27,999 nt of DNA from Phaeoceros laevis (lineage: Eukaryota > Anthocerotophyta > Anthocerotopsida > Notothyladales): contig JBNGIQ010009157.1 in NCBI GenBank assembly GCA_049999765.1, positions 1 to 27,999 of the forward strand, in the 5' to 3' direction. Position 1 is the stretch's first letter, and every line of letters starts with the position of its first letter. The notes under the pieces were generated by a model. The model saw only the letters and a program-made list of their open reading frames with translations. It did no database searches and was not told the origin of the DNA. Below are positions 9,718 through 19,600 of this stretch, one piece after another. The position numbers and the translations under genes were made by a program.

Positions 9718-10690
9718 ATGACGACCGTTCGGAGGTTCTGCTGTGACGATCTCCTCCGCATCTCACCTGTTAACTTGGACCATCTCACCGAAACTGTAAG
9801 CGTCTTACAAGCCAGACTACTTCCACATAGCCAAGGGCCCCAATGGATCTGTCATGGGTTACAGTAAGTGACTACCATTTTTTGTGCATACAAACTGTTT
9901 TGTCCTCTCCCTTTCAAGACTGCCTCCACTGAGCCGGGGACTCCGTAGTTGAGGGGAAGGAAGAATCCTGGCTTGGCCACGTTACAGCCTTGAGCGTGGC
10001 TCCTGAGTATCGTCGTCAAATTTGGCCAAAAAACTCATGGGCATTCTCGAGGAAGTCACTGAGAAAACGAAAGTACCAATTCCTAGCGGAAGGATTCCTT
10101 TTTGAAATCCTGAAGCTTTTGCAGGAGGTTTGTATATATTCGATTGTGCAACTCCAATCATATGTTGAGTAGCAGCCCTCTACTGAACAGGGACAAATGT
10201 CATAACTCAACGTGTGGTCGTGGTGCAGCTATAATGCCTACTTCGTGGACTTGTTTGTGCGAGCATCAAATGCCCCAGCAATTCGAATGTATGAGAAGGT
10301 AGATCACGTCAGCAAGTCTAACTGCATATCCATGATGAGAGAAACCTGTTTAAACTGGTTGCAGATCCACTCCGAAGCATGGTCGTTGCACTGTGTGTCA
10401 ATCTTCTCTAACCACACTATCCCTTTGCTGCTCTTTCAGCTTGGTTATGTGGTTTACAGAAGAGTACTTCGATACTACTCTGGAGAAGAGGATGGACTAC
10501 GTGCACCATTGCGTGTCTTTTGTATTGAGATCATTACAGGTGGTTTCCCCTTTTTTGTGAGCCATGGTTCTCACCATGGTATGCATGGTATGTGGCAGAC
10601 ATGAGGAAGGCGATGCCAAGGGACAAAGAGAAAAAATCAGTCATTCCGCTGAAAAAGCCCATTACGCCTGATGAGCTCGAGTACGATTGA
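9718..10690 (+). pseudogene. NAA20: NAA20, catalytic subunit of N-terminal acetyltransferase B, with deletions
   Basis: NatB acetylates nascent proteins starting Met-Asp/Glu/Asn/Gln at the ribosome; NAA20 is its GNAT subunit. Exon 1 (9718-9795) encodes MTTVRRFCCDDLLRI and NLDHLTET. The exon 2 remnant (9812-9863) begins PDYFHIAKGPNGSVMGY: the expected FNMSFYMTYLARW segment is missing, with only 16 nt (GTAAGC...) between. Exon 3 (about 9948-10072) has VEGKEESWLGHVTALSV and PEYRRQ, a 1-nt deletion at 10020, then LAKKLMGILEEVTEKTK; IMGK before VEG is missing. Exon 4 (10229-10298) has AYFVDLFVRASNAPAIRMY but joins exon 3 one base out of phase. Exon 5 is 10440-10500 (LGYVVYRRVLRYYSGEEDG). Exon 6 is 10599-10690, ending PITPDELEYD and TGA. 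Identity is very secure. Loss of the substrate-loop segment and a frameshift in the acetyl-CoA loop argue for a pseudogene, or a badly assembled locus. Introns are retained, so it is not a processed copy. Confidence 0.8.
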
Positions 10691-12653
10691 CGCTCATATT
10701 TTGAGTTCTGCTGTCTTTTCATGTGAACAACTAGCTCGGCAGAACAGAGCTGAAGACCCCACATTATTGATGACAACAAAACTTCGAAGTCTTTTAGCTT
10801 CTGGACTCGAGTTGATTTGACTGGCAGATTCCGACCTTTCTTTTTTGGTGGTTCAGTTCAAACTCCGCTCTAACGACCATATGCTCTCGGAGTGTCACCT
10901 TATCTATCTGTCCTATAGAAATGGCAGAGCCAACTCCAAAGCAAGGCCTTCTGCTTGTGGCAAGAGAAAACCAGCAGCAGAGGGATCCTTCCAAGGTGCC
11001 CTGTGGGTGTGAAGTACTTGCACACAGGTTCACACGCTCAGCGGACATGCAAGCCAATTGCTCAAGTGCGCTCTGAAGTACCGTACTTCTATACGACGGT
11101 TGTAACATGTGGCACGTGCTTGCCATTCTAGAATACTAGCAAAGAAGCATAGTCCACCTTGGCTTGGGCTGTGTTGTGATTCGAGCTGGCAACTTGAGAT
11201 AAAGCCAGTGGCGGCCAGGCATGGATGCACTAACACGCTGGCCTCGTGTCCTATCCATTCGTCTTGCCGAAGTGAGTCCTCATGCGTAAGCTGATTTGAG
11301 GCAAACGGATCTGGCTTGTAGTAATTCCCAGGTATCAAGGGGCAGTGCAACTCACTCGGAGGATTTATCGCTTCCTAGGAGCATTTAGCTAGTTGCAAGC
11401 CTGGCATTTCGATTCCCAGCGTGCGTCTGGGGCACCTCCCTGCGCTGGGTTCACTAAGGATGGATCAGGTAACCGTTCATGAGTTCTTGAATTCTGTGTC
11501 TGTCGCCATTGTTTGAGAATCATTGACATTCGAAGCAAGTCTGCGACTGCTAATCATGAAGGAAGTACTCCGCCTTCTGTAGGAAGCACAAATGCGCACT
11601 TCATCGACTTACTTCCAGCGACATGGTTTCCAGCCTTGCTCTCTGTTTTTTGGCTTGAGGTCCAACTTCCAAGTACTCTATGAGTAGCAGGACCTTCCAA
11701 AGATGCTGCAACAACTGCAACTCATGGACGCGACAATAGACTGTCCAGACATTGTGTCAGAGGAGTGTCGGGTGGATGCAGTACAGCTGGCCCTGTCACA
11801 ACTTGAGCTGTACAAACTTGTACTGCCTACACCCAGAATCATGTCCTCGTGCACATGGACAGCAAGCCTGACATCATCTGCAGGTAAGGAATTCTACAGC
11901 CACGAGAGCGCTGGACTCTTCAGTCACATGGATCTACTAGTATGACAAATGAGAAGTCTCGAGGTCAGCAAAACCTTGCGAGCTTAGGTTGTACATTGTC
12001 CCAGGCGTTTCCGTGGCGGTGTTTTGTGAGTTGGAGCAGGACTAAAGAAATTGACGGGCACCCCCGCCACTCCTTGAAAGTTCTGAAGAAACTTGGTCTT
12101 GCTCTTAACCGTAGTCACCTTCATATTCACCAAATGCAAAGTCTTTCGCAGTCTTTCGTACTCCGTTTGGTTAAAAATTGCGTCAACCACCTGCGGCTGT
12201 CATCAAACGAGGAAAGGAATCGGGACTGCTATGTCCCACCTAAATTCATTGCTCCCGCTGCAGACCCAAATCTTCACAACCATCCAAGCCGTGTATTCCC
12301 TACTCAGGGCCAACCTGTCCAAATTCACCCTGGGGTCGAGGGACACTGTTCCGACAGTCATCAAGATGAATTGCCTCCACATTATCAGTTCAAATACTAT
12401 ACTGCACATGCGCTACGGGCATAAAGCCACTTTGGTCAGAGATGTCAGAATAGCCATCTCCACCCTTAATAGCAGGCTTTCCAGCCAAATACTCCTCTCG
12501 TTACCCATATAAAGGTTGGTCCTCAGAAAATGCTGCCCCTGCACCTTAGGGTCACATCTGCATCATATTGAAGTCCACAACGCAACCAGAGACCATAGCG
12601 TAATCCACAAAAAGGAATGCACCCGACTACATCCAGGCGACACCTGCAGCCAA
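10691..12653. other. Spacer between NAA20 and the THO2 stop
   Basis: This holds presumed 3' ends of NAA20 (plus) and THO2 (minus). I find no conserved domain. The plus ORF 11703-11945 (Leu-rich, ending near a CAG|GTAAGG donor-like site at about 11883) has a coding-like look but no recognised family. The minus frames at 12190-11984 and 12409-12203 are open but probably lie in THO2 3'-flanking DNA. There is no canonical AATAAA on the minus strand just past the THO2 stop. Confidence 0.35.
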
Positions 12654-15600
12654 CTACTTCCGGTGGTGCCGGCGTTTCATGTCCCCTCGTTGTCTCTTCT
12701 CTTCTTCCCAGTCTCTGTCAAACATTCTGCAAGTAATTTGGTCAAGGACGACCAACAAGCATAGCTGCTTCTTCAATCCAAAAAATCAAGTAAACAGAAT
12801 GTGGAAGAGACTCTATTTGACCAAAAACCTATGCATACAATATCAAATAAAGTGCTACAGGATACTCATGCTCTCTTCGCCCAAGTTTGGCACCATCTTT
12901 GCTGTGTGATCGTCCAGTTTGGCCTTTGTCATAGGAAGATTCTTCAGCATATACGTTGCGTGGTAACACTCCACCTTTCCGGTCTCGGTCTCTACTATCA
13001 TATCCTTGGGGCACTGAGGAAGACACTGGCACGGGCGGTGGTCCGAAATTCGAAGACTGATCTCCTGATGCAAGATCCCCTCGCTTGAGCCTCCTGCGCT
13101 TCTCTGTCATACACACCTCCTCATTCAAGAGCATAGCCTTTTCCTTTTCTCTCTCCCTGTCCTTCTCTGCCTGTAAAAGTTCACAACGCAATGAAAAACT
13201 AGTCAACCTGCACCCAGTCCGTCCCGCCATCCAAGTCCTGGCAAAAAACGACCACATTATCTCCGTACCTTCAACAACATTTCTCTTTCCTCACGCTTCC
13301 GTTCTCTGATTTCCTCCTCTCTCCTTCTCTTTGACTCGTCCATCACTATGCCTGGACTTTCATCTAGTCTCCGCTTCTCCATCCTTTCATCTCGGGATGG
13401 AGAAACCCTCTGCACACTCCTCATTCTACGATCCCCATCGTCATCAGCCCTACCTCCGGGAAGTGACAGAGGAACAACATGAGGAAGAATAGGTCCTGGC
13501 GGTGGCAGGGCAGTGCTGGTCACAGAATACGTGGGAGTATACCGGTCATTTATCAGTGGCTGGTCACTCAGCAGTCTTGACCTTCCGCGGTCATCTTTCC
13601 CTCTCTCGTCTCTACTCCTATCTGGAACTCTATCAAACCCCCTTTCTACAGACCTGTCTATACCTCTATCTATCAGTCTCTCTGCACCAAATCTGTCTGA
13701 AGACCTATCCCTTAATCTGTCGACATAGTCATCAACTCTATCTCTCTCTCCCTTGTCAATACTTCGATCCACACCCCTGTAATCCCTCTCCCCTCTTTCA
13801 ACAATCCTATCCCTAACACGCTCAAGGGACCTTTCTCTGGGTCGCTCATCCCTTAATCTGTCAAAAGTGCGGTCATCATAACCAGTCCTATCCCGCTCAA
13901 GGGACCTTGGTCCCTCAGCTAATCGCTGGTCAGATCCTCGATCCCTGTCGGACAAACGCATCTCACCTGTATCATTCTTATCTCCGGCATCACCTTTCCT
14001 CCGTTTGTTCAAACGTTCAACATCCTCTGCTACTGTGCGCTTCACTGTCCTGTCCTTGCCTACATCTTCTGCTGCTCTAGAAATGTCTTCCCTCCGAGAA
14101 GGAGATTTGGATGCTGCTCGCGTGCGTTGTGCTAAACCAAGGTCATGTGTATCAAACCTTTCCCTATCAAGCATTGCTTTAGTATCTATAAGCTTCATAC
14201 TTGTGTCTGCTCTTGTAAGAGAGTCAGACCTGCTTAGATGTTCCACAGGCTGTCGACCTGAACGGCCCAAAGGTTCTCCTCTGTCCATTCCACCCCTGCC
14301 TGACCCTGTTGGAGCCTTCACTGGGGTAGGAAGTATACCAGCAGAGCCATTTGTAGATACAGTGGCAATACTGCCACTCGAGCTGCGGCGCACAGTCTCT
14401 GACGGCCGTGGTGCAATATCCCTTTCTCCTAAACTCTGAGCTGGGCCTGTACCTGTTCCACGAGGATTCTGAGTCACAATTGCAGATTCCTCTTTCAACA
14501 GCTCGGACTTCATTGGTCTGCCGGGAGTGCCTTGAGTGGGTGTACTACTTGACTGAGAGGCACGTCGTCGGGCCTGCAATGATAAAAAAGGACAGAACGG
14601 TACTAAACATGAGGGCAGTGCTGCATACAGCAGAGACAAGACACAACAGGAACAAACACGAACTCCAGAACATCCAACTGTACTCGGCCTCTCAAGGGAC
14701 ATGTTGCATATGGGTATCTGCATGCACAAGCATAACAGTACCTCAGACTCCAGCAACTGCTTGACAGCTTCCCTAGTAGCTTCCCTGGCAGCTTCCCTGC
14801 TTGTCAAATGATCCCCTTTCGCACCAGAACTGGTCCCCTGACCTGGAGGACCTAATCTCATCGAGCCATCGGTACCAGATTTAACGGAGCCAGCAGAGGC
14901 TTCTCTTGGAGTTGAAGGAGCTGCAGTCGATGCCTGTGCTGAAGAAACCTTCGTGTCTGCAGCTGTAGACGGTCTTGTGGGTGCTGAAGCTGGGCGAGGC
15001 TTGTCTGATTTCACAGTTGCGGAGCTTTCTGTCCTCCTTGTAGCAGACTCAAGTGGTGTGGCCTCTGAAGGCACTGGAGTAGCTGTTACATGAGCTTGTG
15101 AACTGGAGGTATCAACTTCTGGTGTAACACCACCTGCTGCTGCTAATGGAGAAGGCCCAGGAGTAGCCGTAGAACTTGGCGGCACAGCAGGTGTTGCTAG
15201 CACTTTGGCAGGAGAGGGAGCGGGTTTGACATCTATGTAACCCATCCCAAACTCCTCTTCCGTGACCCACGCATTCTGCGAAAATCACATGGAGTTACCA
15301 CAATCCATTATCAGAGAAGCACAATGGCATGACCAAGGCAGAGTCAAGGCACAACCAGCACGCCTTAACTCTGGCGGTAGCATGCAAAGCTGAGGAAGGA
15401 CAACCACCAATATGGCACCTACCTTACGTGTTGCAAGGGCTGCCGTGACACCAATTGCAAGAACCTTGAGGTCCTCCCTTTCATCTCCTTTTATCTTGCT
15501 CACCTGTTCGGCCATAAGGTGGGAAAGACATGCCACACCACTGATCAAACAACCACGATTTTCCCCCAAAGAGGTGTAAGCAGAAGTGTGTTTTCGAGGC

Positions 15601-16681
15601 TTACCCTTCTTTCAATATTGACACCACTTTTCTTCATCACCGGAAAAACACCGGATATTTTTGTGAGAACAGTCAGGGCATTTCGAATTTCCATGTACTC
15701 TGTAGACTCTAGGCACTGGATAATAAGCTTTGTCAGACGTGAACTCCACTTCCAGTGAACCTGTTTTTGAATGAGAAGTTACACATTTGAAGAACTGCAG
15801 CAGCACAAAATAGAAAGCTACAAAAAACAAACAGCCAGAATTTTAATCTCCCACGTGATTGATGAACCAATTTAAGGTGATTGTAGGACTACCCTGATAT
15901 ACTGCGCAAAGGTCACTCGTGGGCTGTTTGGATCTCTGTACAGAACTGCAAATCCAGGTTTGTTCCCACATTCCTCCTCATAGAGAGATTCTGAGCTCTA
16001 CAGCACAGGAATGAGCGATTCTTATGTTGAGGAACCAAAATGTAGCAAAAACGTGCAAGATGTGGCTAACATACCTTCCAATAGTATGCCATTTTTAAAG
16101 TCTCACAGAGGAATCGGCCCAGCCTGCCAGCTTCATATTCGGTGCAGGAAGAGATCATTGGCTGAAGAGTCTTACATATTAGAACGTCAATATGATTCAC
16201 TGTGTTGAAAAAAGGGGTCCCCATAGAGTGGAGAGTGTAAACAAATCTTGCACAGTACACTGCATCCATCATACTAAATACACATCGGGGAAAGATGCAT
16301 CGTTGCAAAAACTCCATGTTGATCTTCAATGAATCTGGACATGATGTGAGCCAAGAATCTTTTTCTTGAAGCAGTCTTGTATGCACTGACGCCACATTTT
16401 GTTCTTGCTTCGAAAGCTCGGATTTTAACCTGTCCAGGATCTCTTGTATTTTTTCTTTCTCCTTCTTCCGCCTTGCAATTGCTGAGTTAGAGTTGTCTGA
16501 ATTCTCCTCCAGAGCCTTTAATGCACTGCGTTGCTTTGCAATTTCAGCTTCATACCGTTTTTGAGGGACATAGAGATCATGCAACGTCAGGCCCCAAAAT
16601 GTTGCATAGAGCTCTGGTGAAAGGCTATTCCATGCTTTTACTGGAAGCATTGTGTGAACTGTCTCGAGAAGCTCCGACCAA
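12654..16681 (-). other. THO2: THO2 exons 25-32 (exon map)
   Basis: Exons, minus strand: 25, 16681-16075 (202 full codons; coiled-coil-like [19 protein letters not shown]); 26, 15997-15893; 27, 15760-15605; 28, 15503-15423; 29, 15275-14742; 30, 14573-13269; 31, 13170-12859; 32, 12726-12654. Exon 30 encodes 435 residues dominated by Arg/Asp/Ser repeats ([14 protein letters not shown] and similar). Exon 32 encodes [20 protein letters not shown] and then HRK, stop. The intron between exons 29 and 30 (168 bp) is open in frame. Confidence 0.88.
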
Positions 16682-19600
16682 CTGCAAAGCAACCACTACA
16701 ATTAAGGCTACCCTGAGTTTTGACACACTCAACAACAGAAAGAACAATGCTGAAAATTGCAGCAGAAAGCATCTGTTTAGCGTCCTGCACATCATACACG
16801 GTATATGGCAAATATTACGTTAGTGTCTTCTTATGCTGGCCAATATCCAAACACAGCTCGTTGCTAGCTTTCCCATCCCCAGACTGTTTTTTCTCAAGAT
16901 CCAGGGCCAACTTAGACGTGTCTGAAGGCCATGCAAGGCTAGCACTCTTGCTTGGTTTGAAGAGATGCATGATAGGCCTATAGACTAAGAAGGCAACCTG
17001 CATTGACATGAAGAGCCCTATTAGCGAAACTACTAAAGTAAGAAAAGCAGAGATAAGGTACTCGAACAATGTTTCTAATACCTCCGGTTCAATATGATAT
17101 TTGTGCACGAGATCTTCCAAGGGAGGGATAAGATGTGCATATGCTGTTACTGGAGTGACAGCGCTTGTCAAGAATTCTACGTACTGGAGCAGAATACCCT
17201 GGCATCTGTCGTACTGCTCACTGACCATTTTGATATGTGGAACATCTGCATTCACCACAACACTGCCCACATAGGGCAAATTTAGATCCACCATGTCCTG
17301 TAAAGAAAAACCAGTATAACATTCTATCAAGAGCCAGTTCTGATTTGACTTCTCAAGGTACCACAACCAGTTATTTTACAGGTACTTGTTTTGATCTTAC
17401 ATTGATCGGTGCTGAGCTATGAGCAACAACAGGGGTACTGCTAGTTTTGGTTCATCTTTGGACAACAAAGAATCCCTTAACCTATTAGTTGACTTCAATA
17501 ATGCCTGTGACACAGAGGGAGCAGCCGTTCAACAGACCAGTGTTGGAGCCTTGTTGCCACTGAGACACCATCATGCACATTACAAAAATAAAAATATTTG
17601 ATTAACCAGTAGACGCAGATATAGCAAGGAGATGTAGAAATTATCAATCACTTTATTGTTCCGAGTAACACCGAATGCTGTAGCTTGATACCGCAAAGCG
17701 TCTCCCCCTGTGATAGCCTCACTAAGATGTGCATAAGAGACAGCTGTGAACTCGACGCTTGCCATCTGCTGAATTAACTCCTGTGTTGGAAATAAGGCAT
17801 GATGAAGTTAAGTTACTAGAGGAATAGGTCCCTCAGGATCAGTAAAACATGCCTGGCAACGATTTTTGTCCGTTCTTAGGCACAATTAAAGACATCACCC
17901 AGCAATACCTGGAGAAGAACTAGCTCAACTCCCTCTCCCTTCTTCAGTTGATTCACGAGGTATTGAAAGAGGCCCCTCAACTCCATTGAAGGGTACTTTT
18001 TGCAACTGCCGTGTCCGACAGCATTTAGAACATGAAGAAGCGCAACAAGGAAGAAAGCACAGTTCAAATCTGATGGTAGATAGCATGTGAATGGCACTGA
18101 GCAGGTGGACATACAGATGACCCCAGAATGAGGCAAGAGACTGAAGCCAATCAGAGATGTTCAGACCATCTTCCTTGATTTTCTCACGGCCTCCTTGTGC
18201 TAACCTTTCAATCACAACATACTCTAGTACGTCATACTCCAACTGCAAAAGCATTACCAATGTCAATTAGCGTACAATAAACAATTGGCAAACACTGTGG
18301 ATGCCAGTAAACAATGGAGTGTTTTAAATGAGCAAGCACGTTATTCAATAGTGTAGATCAGCTAACCTGGTTCAAAAATTTGAAAGCATCAACCACCGGT
18401 GCTATCATATCTTTGTAAGCCTCAATCTGCATCCAGTGGATTTTTAATCTTAAGACTTCCTAAATGCAGCAGGAATCAACAAAACAGACTATGGCCAAGT
18501 ATCACACACCTGATGGACTATGGTTCGGAGGACTGTCATAGGATTGGCATGAGCCAGTTTTGCAACCATGCGACCCAGCTGCTTCAAGTTTTCTTTGGCC
18601 AGCCGTTTCAATATCCGCCTTGTGTCCAACTTTTGAGGACAGAGTATGAAAAGACAGTATTGTATCAGGACGGTTCATATTGTACTAACAACATCACCTA
18701 AAAGGATTGAGGGGGCGCATACTGGATTGTAAGCTCAATCTCACCAAGGCATTCACGAAAATGCAAGAGGATTTGTGTGATATATACTCACCCGAGCTGT
18801 TTGTCTTGCTGCCAACAACATGGGTATTTGTTCGTCCTCTTTTTCCCACTCGCCATAAAGCCGATACCTGACCTGAAAATCTTCGTGCACATGCTCAGCA
18901 TTACGTGCAAATAAAAAATGCTGAAGTATACACTGAAATTGTTTCTCAGCAACAATAAGAACAGCATACAGATTGGAGGAACCAATCTAACCTCATAAGG
19001 TAGAAGACTCATCACTTCCCAAATCTCCAGTCCTACTGCTGGATTCGCTGGCAACAATTGCAGTGATGGAAGAAGACAGGAACCTAGAGCATCTTCAACT
19101 CTGATTCTTGCTTCTTTGAGGGCCACCCGTGCATCCCTGCGTTCGGAGTCTGCAAGTTCGTGAACACTGGCAATTGGCACCGAGCTCTGCACTGTGGACA
19201 CTGCTGCAGCATAATATGCCCTTAGCACACGGCAAACCTGGAACCAGCAAGGGGGGACGTCAATACATGACATGTACAAGGGTCTCAAGAATGGCTGCAC
19301 CCCAGTAATCACCTTTTGCAGAAGAATAACATCTCGGTGAAGGTATGGGCCGATACAGGACAACATCTGGCAAAGATCCTTGCTGATGTTGACTGGCCCC
19401 TTCCTCTTCATGTCAGAGTTTCCGTTCGAGTGTGCAGATGATTTTCCTGCATTGGAATGTTTCACCTGGGAATAGATAGGCTCAATTGCCTTCTCAACAG
19501 CCCTGAAAAACCCAAAGCGAAGTGTCTCTGTTTCTTTCCCGAAAACAATCTCATCTTCATGAGAAATTTTCAAGCCACAACATACCGTGATAAACCAGCA

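Noticed and set aside
11380-11460. A possible tRNA/SINE: TAGCTAGTTGC followed by TTTCGATTCCC
   Set aside because: The A-box-like and B-box-like strings are far too close together and no cloverleaf can be drawn.
11984-12424. Overlapping plus and minus ORFs near the THO2 3' end
   Set aside because: No recognisable domain on either strand; the position fits THO2 3'-flanking sequence.
13257-15245. A 662-codon minus ORF as a single exon
   Set aside because: It contains a GT-AG intron (14574-14741) that happens to be open in frame, and it reads past the AAG|gtacgg donor at 13269. Neighbouring exons show it is two THO2 exons.
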